Below are positions 19,364 to 28,308 of a stretch of DNA of 64,000 bases, in pieces. The DNA is from UBA4416 sp040386075 (GTDB taxonomy: Bacteria; Bacteroidota; Bacteroidia; B-17B0; Aurantibacillaceae). The notes below the pieces were generated by a model. The model had not been told where the DNA came from. It did not search any database and saw only the letters and a program-made list of their open reading frames with translations. A program made the translations under genes and the position numbers. Position 1 is the first letter of the stretch. Each line of letters opens with the position of its first letter. The stretch spans positions 62,001 to 126,000 of the forward strand of contig JAZKGE010000015.1 of assembly GCA_040386075.1 (NCBI GenBank), given 5' to 3'.

Positions 19364-19374
19364 TCAGTAGGCTG

Positions 19375-20418
19375 TTATACTTTTTTGCCCTGACTATAAG
19401 CTGCCATATTTGCAATGCGATATAATAGGCGCGAAGCTACATTAGCATTCCATTCATCTTCACCACCAACTTCGTTTATATCGAAAGCAATAAATGTTTT
19501 GCCTGATGCCACTACCTGTTCTAACAAATATAGCACCTGATCAGTCTCAAAACCACCGGCAACAGGCGTTCCCGTACCTGGACATAATTTCGGATCCAGC
19601 CCGTCTATATCAAAACTCAAATACACGTTTTGTGGCAATTCTTCCACGATTTCCTTACAAATTATGTCCCATGATTTGCCTTTGTATTCTTGCTGTTTGA
19701 TATCTCTATCGAAAAATGTTTTTACGCGACCATTAGAATTATTGATAATATCCAATTCAGCCTGGCAATAATCTCTGATACCAACCTGTACTAATTTTTT
19801 GACATTATTTATTTTTAGGGCATTATACATGATAGAAGCATGAGAGAATTCGAATCCTTCATAGGCAACTCTCAAATCGGCATGCGCATCAATTTGCAAA
19901 ATAGCAAATTCACCCACGTGTTCGCTTAGTGCCTGCATCATGCCTAATGGTGTAGAATGGTCGCCGCCTATTAAACCAACGCTTTTATTTTGCTTCAAAA
20001 AGTGTAAACAACGCTGTTTTACCCAGGCGTTCATTTCGGTACAAACTTTATTGATATCTTTTATTTCATCAATTTCAGATGAAGGTTCGCCATTACTTTG
20101 CCTGTCAATAATAATTTCGGCAACCGGACGATAGATCTCACTTTTCTCTCTCAGTTCTTCGCTGATCGTATCCATGGCAATGCCCAGTTTCCAGGCATCT
20201 TTCACGATCGGGTCATACAGGTCAACCTGGAAAGACGCATCAAAGATTTGTTGAGGACCATCTATGGTTCCCCCACCATAACTAACAGTTACTTCCCATG
20301 GAACAGGAATTAAAACAGTTTCAGATTCGGAAGTGGTAAAAGGTAAGCCAAACATGTTGGCATTTATATCACCAACTGAGTTTGGATCAAAGTTCTTTAT
20401 TTTTTCTTGTTTGTTCAT
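19375..20418 (-). CDS. Ureohydrolase (arginase/agmatinase/formimidoylglutamase family)
   Basis: A 347-residue binuclear-manganese hydrolase that splits guanidino or formimino groups. Metal ligands are visible in GGDH (151-154), DAHAD (177-181) and SFDIDGLDP (D270, D272). The N-terminal 100 residues are longer than in classical arginase, as in many Bacteroidota agmatinase-family proteins. No his-operon or arginine genes lie nearby, so the substrate cannot be chosen. It starts at the ATG at 20416-20418, 83 bp downstream of pdxH on the same strand. Confidence 0.88.
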   Translation of the reverse strand: MNKQEKIKNFDPNSVGDINANMFGLPFTTSESETVLIPVPWEVTVSYGGGTIDGPQQIFDASFQVDLYDPIVKDAWKLGIAMDTISEELREKSEIYRPVAEIIIDRQSNGEPSSEIDEIKDINKVCTEMNAWVKQRCLHFLKQNKSVGLIGGDHSTPLGMMQALSEHVGEFAILQIDAHADLRVAYEGFEFSHASIMYNALKINNVKKLVQVGIRDYCQAELDIINNSNGRVKTFFDRDIKQQEYKGKSWDIICKEIVEELPQNVYLSFDIDGLDPKLCPGTGTPVAGGFETDQVLYLLEQVVASGKTFIAFDINEVGGEDEWNANVASRLLYRIANMAAYSQGKKV

Positions 20419-20501
20419 AGGATTGAATACGAATAAGTACGAATATACGAATCTGGGTTTGCTAAATTGTTGTTATCAGTATTTTTGTAGTTCTTTATTT
20501 T

Positions 20502-21152
20502 TTATGGAGCTAATCGCTCTATTCTCCAATTGCTGTTCTCTAAAGTAAAAGCAATTCTATCGTGTAATCTGCTTTTTCGACCTTGCCAAAATTCGTAGTA
20601 ATGTGCGGTGATTTTATATCCACCCCAAAAATCAGGACGTGAAATTTTTTGGCCTTTAAATTTTTCGGTGATTTCTTCTACTGCTTTTTCTAATACACTT
20701 CTGTTGCTTATGTTCTTGCTTTGCGGAGAGCTCCAAGCACCAATTTTTGATTCAGTGGGGCGTTGATTAAAATAAACATCACTTTTTTCTTTTTCTGCAA
20801 ATTCGATCGTTCCTTCTATACGTATTTGCCGCTCCAATTCTGGCCAAAAAAAAGTCATGCTGATATCTTTGTTAGCCGAAATATCCAAAGCTTTTCGCGA
20901 ATTATAATTGGTGTAAAAGTAAAATACATCATTGCCGAATTCTCTTAAATAAACAATGCGTGCTGAAGGCTTATGGTCTTTACTAACTGTGCATAAATTG
21001 AAGGCCTGAACCTCGTTCACTTTGCTTTCAATGGCTTCTTTTATCCAATTATCGAATTGAAGTGAAGGTAATTTAGCGATATTATTTTCTGAAAGTTGTC
21101 CTTTCATGAAATCCTCTCGTAGCTCAGAAATATGTCGGTTTGATTGTTCCAT
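20502..21152 (-). CDS. pdxH: Pyridoxamine 5'-phosphate oxidase
   Basis: An FMN-dependent oxidase converting pyridoxine or pyridoxamine phosphate to pyridoxal 5'-phosphate. The 216-residue length is standard. Visible motifs are RIVYLREF (FMN-binding strand, about 65-72), YTNYNSRKALDI (about 80-91), the substrate-binding QRPTESKIGAWSSPQS (about 130-145) and the C-terminal RLHDRIAF and WRIERLAP that end nearly all PdxH proteins. It is divergent from yqgE with only 35 bp between starts. Confidence 0.96.
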   Translation of the reverse strand: MEQSNRHISELREDFMKGQLSENNIAKLPSLQFDNWIKEAIESKVNEVQAFNLCTVSKDHKPSARIVYLREFGNDVFYFYTNYNSRKALDISANKDISMTFFWPELERQIRIEGTIEFAEKEKSDVYFNQRPTESKIGAWSSPQSKNISNRSVLEKAVEEITEKFKGQKISRPDFWGGYKITAHYYEFWQGRKSRLHDRIAFTLENSNWRIERLAP

Positions 21153-21187
21153 TTTTTTGTAAATTTACATAAAATATAGACTTTTTT

Positions 21188-21733
21188 TTGATAAAAGCTG
21201 GAGATATATTAATAGCAAAACCATTCTTGCAGGACGGGCATTTTAAGCGTTCTGTCATATATCTTTGTGAACACAATAAGGAGGGAAGCCTGGGGTTTAT
21301 TGCCAATAAATCTCATGGAATGTTATTGAAAGATATTTTCCCACATCTTAAAAATGGTAATTTCCCTTTATTTGAGGGCGGACCTGTATCTCCCAATCAG
21401 TTGTTTTATACCCATACATTAGGGTTAAAGATCAGCGATAGTCAACATATTACGGATAATGTGTATTGGGGCGGTAATTTTTTTGAACTTTCTAAATTAA
21501 TCGAATTGGGAGAGGTAAGTACCGATCAGATCCGTTTTTACATCGGTTATAGCGGTTGGGGTGAAAGTCAGCTGGATCAGGAGGTTGAGAATGACATGTG
21601 GTTTTCAAAATCTGAAAATTATACAGACCTCATGCGTGTTGCAACTCAGGAATTATGGGCAGAAGAGCTTATTAAAATTAACCCCGGATACAAAGCATTT
21701 ACTGATTTTTCCTTTGATCCGTCTCTAAACTAA
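21188..21733 (+). CDS. yqgE: YqgE/AlgH family protein
   Basis: A 181-residue protein of the UPF0301 family, whose biochemical role is unsettled. Family marks are GDILIAKPFLQDGHF (about 5-19), the SLGFIANKSHG stretch (about 34-44), FEGGPVSPNQLFYTH (about 66-80) and the GYSGWGESQLDQEV stretch (about 118-131). It starts with TTG at 21188, which places GDILIA in the usual position. It diverges from pdxH with 35 bp between them, so the promoters must overlap. Confidence 0.93.
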   Translation: MIKAGDILIAKPFLQDGHFKRSVIYLCEHNKEGSLGFIANKSHGMLLKDIFPHLKNGNFPLFEGGPVSPNQLFYTHTLGLKISDSQHITDNVYWGGNFFELSKLIELGEVSTDQIRFYIGYSGWGESQLDQEVENDMWFSKSENYTDLMRVATQELWAEELIKINPGYKAFTDFSFDPSLN

Positions 21734-21843
21734 ATTATTTACCGCCCGCCCGGTACCGTTCACCGCCTGCCTGTGTAATCCCGCCTATTTGCTATTGTGC
21801 AGTAGGAATTCCTCCATTACTTTTGACCCATAATTTACACATA

Positions 21844-22686
21844 ATGGAAAATCAAGCTACAAATACTGAACACGAAGAAATGTGGACGCGTTCAGAAAAA
21901 GAACATAAAAGAGGAAAAATAATGAGCGGCATACTGGTTGTTATAGCGGGTTCATTATTTTTGGCAAAAGAGTTAGGCGCAGATATTCCTCAATGGGTAT
22001 TTACCTGGAAAATGGCATTAGTCGCTTTAGGTTTAATTATTGGAGCAAAAAATAACTTCCGTCAAACGGGCTGGATCATTTTTGTGGTCATAGGTGGTGC
22101 TTTTTTACTGGTAGATATTTATCCTGATATTTCGATCAAGCCATTCCTTTGGCCGGTACTAATTATCCTGATAGGTATAGCCATGATCTTTAAGCCGCAA
22201 CGTAAGAATAAACATCGTCATTGGAAAAAATTCTATGAAAAAAAATATGGTAAAGCTTACGAAGAAAAGTACCATAGATATTACACGAAAAAATATGGCC
22301 ATCATAATTATAAAGATTGTTATGCCGAAGAGTCTTCAAGTTCAGACGATACGATTGATTTTACAACATTTATGGGAAGTGTCAAAAAAAATATCCTCTC
22401 TAAGAATTTTAAAGGAGGAGAAGTGTCAAACGTATTTGGCGGAACTGAATTAAATTTAAGTCAGGCTGATATTGGTGAAAGTGCAACGCTCGATCTGACT
22501 AACGTATTTGGTGGAACGCGTTTAATTGTGCCGGCAAATTGGAAAATTAAAGCTGATCTGGTATCTATTTTCGGGAACATTGAAGATAAGAGGCCTATTC
22601 AACCTAACACTACCAACGAACCAGAAAAAGTGTTAATCCTACACGGCACTACATTTATGGGCGGCATCGAAATTAAAAGTTATTAA
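21844..22686 (+). CDS. LiaF-like four-helix membrane protein with C-terminal beta domain
   Basis: A 280-residue protein counted from the ATG at 21844 (an upstream TTG at 21823 is less likely). Four hydrophobic helices (about 28-135) are followed by a very basic His/Tyr/Lys stretch (about 125-165) and a C-terminal domain (about 175-280) with repeated NVFGGT/SIFGN motifs. This is the LiaF-like architecture: in Gram-positives LiaF restrains the LiaS kinase during cell-envelope stress. Here a two-component pair follows after one small gene, suggesting an analogous sensing module. Confidence 0.8.
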   Translation: MENQATNTEHEEMWTRSEKEHKRGKIMSGILVVIAGSLFLAKELGADIPQWVFTWKMALVALGLIIGAKNNFRQTGWIIFVVIGGAFLLVDIYPDISIKPFLWPVLIILIGIAMIFKPQRKNKHRHWKKFYEKKYGKAYEEKYHRYYTKKYGHHNYKDCYAEESSSSDDTIDFTTFMGSVKKNILSKNFKGGEVSNVFGGTELNLSQADIGESATLDLTNVFGGTRLIVPANWKIKADLVSIFGNIEDKRPIQPNTTNEPEKVLILHGTTFMGGIEIKSY

Positions 22687-22715
22687 TCAATTATAAACCC
22701 ACTAAAATAAAAATT

Positions 22716-23063
22716 ATGAGCACCTATTTAGTAAAACTGATGTTCAACATTAACATCGACAACGGAAACCACACTTCGCAATTTGATGAGCAGATCCGTG
22801 TTGTAGAAGCATTCAATGAAGAAGAAGCTTTTCATAAGGCCAGAGCAATTGGCCGTCATGAAGAAGAAACATTTGTAAATAGCGAAAACAAACTGGTTCT
22901 ATGGAAATTCATAGATGTAGTTGAGTTGTATTCGATCTCCGATGCGAAGGATGGAGAACAGATCTATTCGAGTACGCACGAAAAAACTGACACCAATTCG
23001 TTCATTAATTATATTCGCCAAAAAGCTATGGTTATTCAGGCTAAAAACTTAACTTTTGCCTAA
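22716..23063 (+). CDS. Small DUF4288-like protein
   Basis: A 115-residue soluble protein. The pattern (an YLVKLMFNI first strand, a central EEEAFHKARAIGRHEEE helix, then VLWKFIDVVEL) resembles the DUF4288 family, of unknown function. It sits 29 bp after the LiaF-like gene and 11 bp before the sensor kinase, so it is part of the same operon. Family match by eye only. Confidence 0.65.
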   Translation: MSTYLVKLMFNINIDNGNHTSQFDEQIRVVEAFNEEEAFHKARAIGRHEEETFVNSENKLVLWKFIDVVELYSISDAKDGEQIYSSTHEKTDTNSFINYIRQKAMVIQAKNLTFA

Positions 23064-23074
23064 CTAATAATTTT

Positions 23075-24115
23075 TTGAAAAACGCATTTGCATATTCTTT
23101 AAAAAAGATCCTTGCCTTATACTTTGGGTGGTGGATCTTTTGGGCATTGATACAAAGTTGTGTTTTACACCGATTAGGTTTAAGTTGGGAAGTGTCGCTG
23201 GCTGATGCTTTTATTTCTAATGGCTTATTAGCGTTCGCCTGTTTTGCTACGATCATTGTTTTTCGCTATTACCAGCCGGGTAGCAGTAACCGAATGTATC
23301 GCTTCTTATTTGCTTTTGGGATCACCATATTGTTTTGCGCTTCATTTAGACTTACTCTTAGTGCGCTATTGTCTAACGATATCAATTATCTCCATTTTCT
23401 GGAAAGCTCCATGCCTGTGAGGTTTATTATTTCATTATTGGTTATTTCGTTTGTAACACTTTTAAATTGGATGTGGAGTAATTTACAAGAACAAAAAGAG
23501 CAGGAAAAACGAAGAACAGATGCTGAACAATTAGTAAAAGACGCGGAATTAGCCAGACTGCGTCAACAACTTCAGCCGCATTTCCTGTTTAATAGTTTAA
23601 ACTCTATTAGCGCACTTGCTGGTTCAAAACCTAATGAAGCCCGAAAAATGATCCAACAACTGTCGGATTTTTTAAGAGGCACTTTAAAAAAGGATGATCA
23701 GCAAACAGTTCCTTTAAATGAAGAACTTGAGCATTTGAAATTATATTTAGAAATTGAGAAAGTTCGTTTTGGACACCGCTTGAATGTTGAAATAAATTTT
23801 GACGCAGAAAACCTGTCAGCGCACATTCCGCCATTATTGATGCAGCCTATTGTAGAGAATGCTATTAAATTTGGCCTGTATGATACAGTGGATGAGATCA
23901 CAATTAGAGTAACATCCTTTTTAAAAGACGGGTATCTCAACCTAGTTGTCGAAAATCCTTTTGATATGGATACACAAATGGCAAGTCAGGGAATTGGTTT
24001 TGGGTTAAGCTCCGTGCAACGCCGCTTGTTTTTACTATATGCCCGCAACGATCTAATGATTATCGAGAAAAGAGAAAATCAATTTATTGCCACCTTAAAA
24101 ATTCCTCAAAAATGA
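23075..24115 (+). CDS. LytS/YehU-type sensor histidine kinase
   Basis: A 346-residue membrane kinase. Four hydrophobic helices (about 10-135) lead into a coiled coil (about 137-165), a His_kinase domain with QLQPHFLFNSLN (phospho-acceptor H169) and a degenerate ATPase domain with the N box QPIVENAIKFG (about 253-263) and GIGFGLSSV (G box). There is no separate extracellular sensor domain, so signals are probably sensed in the membrane. It starts with TTG at 23075, and its TGA overlaps the ATG of the response regulator by 4 bp, giving tight coupling. Confidence 0.92.
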   Translation: MKNAFAYSLKKILALYFGWWIFWALIQSCVLHRLGLSWEVSLADAFISNGLLAFACFATIIVFRYYQPGSSNRMYRFLFAFGITILFCASFRLTLSALLSNDINYLHFLESSMPVRFIISLLVISFVTLLNWMWSNLQEQKEQEKRRTDAEQLVKDAELARLRQQLQPHFLFNSLNSISALAGSKPNEARKMIQQLSDFLRGTLKKDDQQTVPLNEELEHLKLYLEIEKVRFGHRLNVEINFDAENLSAHIPPLLMQPIVENAIKFGLYDTVDEITIRVTSFLKDGYLNLVVENPFDMDTQMASQGIGFGLSSVQRRLFLLYARNDLMIIEKRENQFIATLKIPQK

Positions 24116-24852
24116 AAATTGTGATTATTGACGATGAGCCTTTAGCGCGTAGCATTGTTTTAGAGTATTTGCAGGAACACAAAGATGTAACTGTTGTTGC
24201 TGAATGTAATGATGGGTTTCAGGGTGTGAAAGCAATTGCTCAACATAAGCCTGATCTCATATTTTTAGATATACAAATGCCAAAGATAAATGGTTTTGAA
24301 ATGCTGGAGTTATTGGATGCAACACCTCATGTGATTTTTACTACTGCATTTGATGAATACGCTATTAAAGCCTTTGAAGCAAATGCCATTGACTATTTAT
24401 TGAAACCATTCAGCAAGGAACGTTTTGATCTGGCTTTAGAAAAATGGAAAACAAAGAGTGCAACCATATCTTCTGAAAAAAATATTCAAACTTTAATTGA
24501 GAATACGTCAAAACAACCCGACGAAAAAAACAGGATCGTTGTAAAGAATGGCAGTGATATAAGAATTGTGCCGATGGCAGACGTTATGTATATTGAGGCA
24601 TATGATGATTATGTGAAGATCTTCACAAAGGATACTTATTTTTTAAAAAAGAAGACCATGAATTATTACGAACAGGTGCTGGACAGTAATCATTTTTTTA
24701 GAACACACCGTTCATTCATTATCAATTTACAGGAGCTAACTAAAATAGAACCACTTGAAAAAAACACATACATTGTACTATTAAAAAATGGTAAAAAGAT
24801 ACCATTAAGCCGTTCGGGTTATTCTAAATTAAAAGAAACGCTTGGCGTTTAA
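24112..24852 (+). CDS. LytTR-family response regulator
   Basis: A 246-residue DNA-binding response regulator. The receiver domain (about 1-120) has the acidic pocket DDE (7-9), phospho-acceptor D53 in FLDIQMP, and K97-region LLKPFSK. The LytTR domain (about 143-245) includes IVPMADVMYIEAYDDYVKI and FRTHRSFIINL. It is the partner of the overlapping kinase and probably regulates cell-envelope genes, perhaps its own operon including the LiaF-like gene. Confidence 0.95.
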   Translation: MKIVIIDDEPLARSIVLEYLQEHKDVTVVAECNDGFQGVKAIAQHKPDLIFLDIQMPKINGFEMLELLDATPHVIFTTAFDEYAIKAFEANAIDYLLKPFSKERFDLALEKWKTKSATISSEKNIQTLIENTSKQPDEKNRIVVKNGSDIRIVPMADVMYIEAYDDYVKIFTKDTYFLKKKTMNYYEQVLDSNHFFRTHRSFIINLQELTKIEPLEKNTYIVLLKNGKKIPLSRSGYSKLKETLGV

Positions 24853-24857
24853 AAACC

Positions 24858-25892
24858 ATGTCACTATTTAAAGCATTAGGAAAAAATCCTTCGGGAAAAA
24901 GGCTGGAAAGAATCAAACGATCATCCAATTATAAAAATAATATCTTTCAAAATTTATCGAGAACAGATCAAATCTCAAAGGATAGTTCCTATATTAAAAT
25001 TTTGAAAGATAATTTTAGTAAATCGAAAAAAACACTGCCAAACAAGCCCTTGCCATATGTTAAAACCGATTTAAATGAGTTAAATTCTGTAAGACCAACA
25101 ATAGTGTGGTTTGGCCATTCATCTTACCTGATTCGTATAAATGACAAAAATATTTTAGTTGATCCTGTATTTAGCGGAAATGCTTCACCTTTTTCATTTA
25201 TGATAAAAGCTTTTGATGGAGCTAATGAATATGGAGTCAATGAAATGCCTGATATCGATTTGTTATTACTAACACATGATCATTATGATCATCTGGATTA
25301 CAAAACTTTGCAACTTTTACGTTCTAAAGTAAAGAAAGTATATTGCTCATTAGGTGTTGGTTCTCATTTAGAACATTGGGATTTTAAAGAATCTAGCATC
25401 ACAGAATTTGATTGGTGGGAGTCACATAGTTTTGAAAACGATATAGAAATAACAGCAGCACCAGCCAGGCATTTTACCGGACGAACAACGGTACGGGCAA
25501 AAACCTTATGGTCTTCCTATATTTTAAAAACAAAAACTCATTCGATTTTTTTAGGAGGTGATTCTGGTTATGATTCACATTTTAAAACTATTGGAGAAAA
25601 ATTTGGCCCATTTGATATTGCCTTATTAGAATCCGGGCAATATAATACAGCATGGCCATTTATACATATGATGCCTGAAGAAACAGTGCAAGCCAGTATT
25701 GACCTAGATGCTAAAGTTTTATTCCCGATTCACTGGGGTAAATTTGCTTTAGCGATGCATGATTGGGATGAACCGATTAAACGTGTTATGAAAAAGGCGG
25801 TAGAATTGAACGTCACTTTAACCACACCGAAAATAGGTGAACCAGTTGTTTTGGGTCAATCTCTTCCAAACTCGCAATGGTGGGAGATGTAA
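24858..25892 (+). CDS. MBL-fold metal-dependent hydrolase, NAPE-PLD/UlaG-like
   Basis: A 344-residue metallo-beta-lactamase-fold protein. It has the FGHSSYLIRI strand (about 85-94), DPVFSGNASP (about 102-111), the metal motif THDHYDHLD (H140, H142, D144, H145) and the C-terminal IHWGKFALAMHDW ligand region. This pattern matches the family of N-acyl-phosphatidylethanolamine phospholipase D and UlaG-type lactonases. No signal peptide. It starts 6 bp after the LytTR gene and may ride in that operon. Substrate not assignable, though a phospholipid is possible. Confidence 0.85.
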   Translation: MSLFKALGKNPSGKRLERIKRSSNYKNNIFQNLSRTDQISKDSSYIKILKDNFSKSKKTLPNKPLPYVKTDLNELNSVRPTIVWFGHSSYLIRINDKNILVDPVFSGNASPFSFMIKAFDGANEYGVNEMPDIDLLLLTHDHYDHLDYKTLQLLRSKVKKVYCSLGVGSHLEHWDFKESSITEFDWWESHSFENDIEITAAPARHFTGRTTVRAKTLWSSYILKTKTHSIFLGGDSGYDSHFKTIGEKFGPFDIALLESGQYNTAWPFIHMMPEETVQASIDLDAKVLFPIHWGKFALAMHDWDEPIKRVMKKAVELNVTLTTPKIGEPVVLGQSLPNSQWWEM

Positions 25893-25942
25893 TATTCGAT
25901 TTCATTTTATTGCTATAACGCGTATTATTCTTATTTTTAGTT

Positions 25943-27178
25943 ATGGCTAAATTTAAGGAGTTAACTCCTCAAGCACCCAAGTCTATTTTATACAGAGTTT
26001 TAACTAATACTGCATTGCATGTATTGGTCGCTATAGTTGCCGGAATTTTTGTGGGCCATTTTTACCCGGCGATAGGTGTAAAGATGGAAGTTGTTGGAAA
26101 AGGTTTTGTAAATGTCATCAAAGTATTTATTGCTCCAATTATTTTCTTAACTATTGTGCTTGGTATCAGTAGCATGGGAGATCTTAAAAAAGTTGGAAGA
26201 ATAGGCATTAAGTCATTGCTCTACTTTGAGATTGTGACCACATTTGCATTAACGTTGGGATTACTGGTAGCCCATTTTTTAAAGCCAGGAGATATTGACC
26301 TGACAGGGTTAACAGCTAAAGATGCATCACAGTATACTCAAAACCCACAGGCTTTTAGCTGGCTAAATTTTTTTATGTCAAATCTAACTTTACAGGTTTT
26401 AGCTGTTGCTTTAATTGCAGGCATTGTTATCAGTAATTTAAAGGCAAGAGAGAAGGTCGTTCTATCCTTGGAAAAAGCTTCCCAATTTGTGTTTAGTATT
26501 TTAAAAGTGGTAATGTATTTAGCGCCAATTGGCGCTTTTGGGGGAATGGCCTTTGCCGTGGGCAAATTTGGAATTGCCACCTTATTACCGTTAGGGAAAT
26601 TGCTATTATGTGTTTATATCACTATGGCTTTATTTATATTTTTAGTACTTGGCACTATTTTGAGATATTATAAGGTAAGTATACTTTCGTTTTTAAAACA
26701 GATCAAGGAAGAATTATTGATCGTGCTTGGAACATCGTCGTCAGAAGCAGCTTTACCTTCCATGATGAATAAGCTGGAGAAAATGGGATGTAGTAAATCA
26801 GTAGTGGGTTTGGTAATTCCAACAGGTTATTCGTTTAATCTGGATGGCACTTCTATTTATTTATCTATGGCTGTTATTTTTATAGCACAACTTTATAAAG
26901 TAGAGCTGTCGATCATGGAAATGGGAACTATTATTGGTATACTCATGTTAACCTCCAAAGGTGCGGCGGGTGTTACAGGAAGCGGATTTATAGTTCTCGC
27001 TTCTACACTCACAGCCATTCATAAAATACCGGTTGAAGGATTAGCTTTTTTATTGGGAGTAGATAAATTTATGAGTGAAGCCAGAGCCATAACCAATTTA
27101 ATTGGTAATGGCGTAGCAACCATTGTTATTTCTAAAAGTGAAAATGAGTTTGTTGATCCTGAAGAAATAAAAGAATAG
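25943..27178 (+). CDS. Dicarboxylate/amino acid:cation symporter (DAACS family)
   Basis: A 411-residue inner-membrane transporter of the GltP/DctA family that couples uptake of glutamate, aspartate or C4-dicarboxylates to Na+ or H+. Family signatures are the serine-rich re-entrant loop GTSSSEAALPSMM (about 265-277), the helix-7 NLDGTSIY motif (about 299-306) and the second hairpin GAAGVTGSGFIVL (about 338-350). The choice of substrate cannot be read safely. It converges on the FMN reductase gene with a 4-bp gap. Confidence 0.93.
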   Translation: MAKFKELTPQAPKSILYRVLTNTALHVLVAIVAGIFVGHFYPAIGVKMEVVGKGFVNVIKVFIAPIIFLTIVLGISSMGDLKKVGRIGIKSLLYFEIVTTFALTLGLLVAHFLKPGDIDLTGLTAKDASQYTQNPQAFSWLNFFMSNLTLQVLAVALIAGIVISNLKAREKVVLSLEKASQFVFSILKVVMYLAPIGAFGGMAFAVGKFGIATLLPLGKLLLCVYITMALFIFLVLGTILRYYKVSILSFLKQIKEELLIVLGTSSSEAALPSMMNKLEKMGCSKSVVGLVIPTGYSFNLDGTSIYLSMAVIFIAQLYKVELSIMEMGTIIGILMLTSKGAAGVTGSGFIVLASTLTAIHKIPVEGLAFLLGVDKFMSEARAITNLIGNGVATIVISKSENEFVDPEEIKE

Positions 27179-27182
27179 TCCC

Positions 27183-27737
27183 TTATCCCATTTTTTGTTT
27201 CGCTTCGGCGCACCAGATCAATTCTTCCAGGAATTTTTTTGCACGTTTATCTGTAGTTTCTTTGTCTAAAGCTTCACCTTTTTCTGAATATGCTTTTTCT
27301 ACAGTTGGTACCGGGAAAGTAGCCGGCGACATTAAAGCGCCTTGTTTCCATAAACTGAATAATAAAGAAGTAATAACCTGTGAACCTCCAAAAGCTCCTG
27401 CCGAAACAGTTGCTATTGCAATTGGCTTTCTTTTCCATTCCGAGGTAAGCAAGTCTACAATGTTTTTTAAACTGGCTGGATAGCCGCCATTATATTCTGG
27501 TGTTACAATTAGCACAGCATCTGCATTTGTGATCTCTTCTGAAAACTGTTTTGCCTCTTTAGGAGCATCCTGCATATTTTTTAAACGCTCTTCAAATATG
27601 GGAAATTTATATTCGTTCAGGTCGAGTAGAAGAACTTCTCCCATTTTATTTTCTGTAATATACTTTTGAAAGTATAAAGCAACGCGATGACTTGCTCTTC
27701 CTGTTCGGATACTTGCGGAGATAATGGCAATTTTCAT
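27183..27737 (-). CDS. NADPH-dependent FMN reductase family protein
   Basis: A 184-residue flavodoxin-fold oxidoreductase. It has the FMN phosphate loop SASIRTGRASHRVA (about 8-21) and the TPEYNGGYPASLKNIVDLL motif (about 77-95) typical of chromate/quinone/azo reductases. Cytoplasmic, probably a dimer using FMN and NAD(P)H; the physiological substrate is unknown. It starts 23 bp upstream of the end of no other gene and lies 22 bp downstream of the DUF6526 gene on the same strand. Confidence 0.9.
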   Translation of the reverse strand: MKIAIISASIRTGRASHRVALYFQKYITENKMGEVLLLDLNEYKFPIFEERLKNMQDAPKEAKQFSEEITNADAVLIVTPEYNGGYPASLKNIVDLLTSEWKRKPIAIATVSAGAFGGSQVITSLLFSLWKQGALMSPATFPVPTVEKAYSEKGEALDKETTDKRAKKFLEELIWCAEAKQKMG

Positions 27738-27759
27738 AATTTGATTTTTTGAATTAATA

Positions 27760-28197
27760 TTAGGCTCTCATGTGATCCGGGTTCCAGTTCTTGACGGAGC
27801 GCTTAATCTCATCGGTAGTCAATTTTTCTTTTATGGTTCTTTCAATTAAAGTTAGTAGTTCTTCATCAGCGGCAAAACGTAAAGCAAGAATTTGTGATAA
27901 TGACAACTGTTGCTCGATCTCTTCAAAGTTCTTTTGAGTTAAGCGATAATATCTGAAACGCATTTCCAGACGTACGATTCGGTTTTGGTTTCCTAAAGCG
28001 TAATGCTGCCTTACCATAAATGAGAGCCAGCCAATTAAAGCAATGATTGCAGCAAACACGAGCCATAATAATTTATGTTCATTACAATTGAATGCATTAT
28101 ATACACATACGCAAAATAAAAATATCACCACCGGATAAAACATAAAATGGTGTTGTGTGTAATAGCGAACGTGATTTTGATAGTTTTGGTTTTTCAT
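27760..28197 (-). CDS. DUF6526-type small membrane protein
   Basis: A 145-residue protein with a polar NQNYQNHVRYYTQHH start, two hydrophobic helices (about 17-37 and 42-61) and a charged C-terminal helical half ending NWNPDHMRA. The HVRYYTQHHFMFYP and RMEMRFRYYRLT-type blocks match the DUF6526 family found across Bacteroidota; no function known. It is divergent from the Crp/Fnr gene. Confidence 0.7.
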   Translation of the reverse strand: MKNQNYQNHVRYYTQHHFMFYPVVIFLFCVCVYNAFNCNEHKLLWLVFAAIIALIGWLSFMVRQHYALGNQNRIVRLEMRFRYYRLTQKNFEEIEQQLSLSQILALRFAADEELLTLIERTIKEKLTTDEIKRSVKNWNPDHMRA

Positions 28198-28308
28198 TTG
28201 GATCTGTAAAATAACGAAAAAAGATCAGTATTTAAGTAACAAACAATTTTGAAGTGAAATAGTTTCTGAAATCTGTGATTTTAATATAATTTTTGTAGAT
28301 TTAAATTC

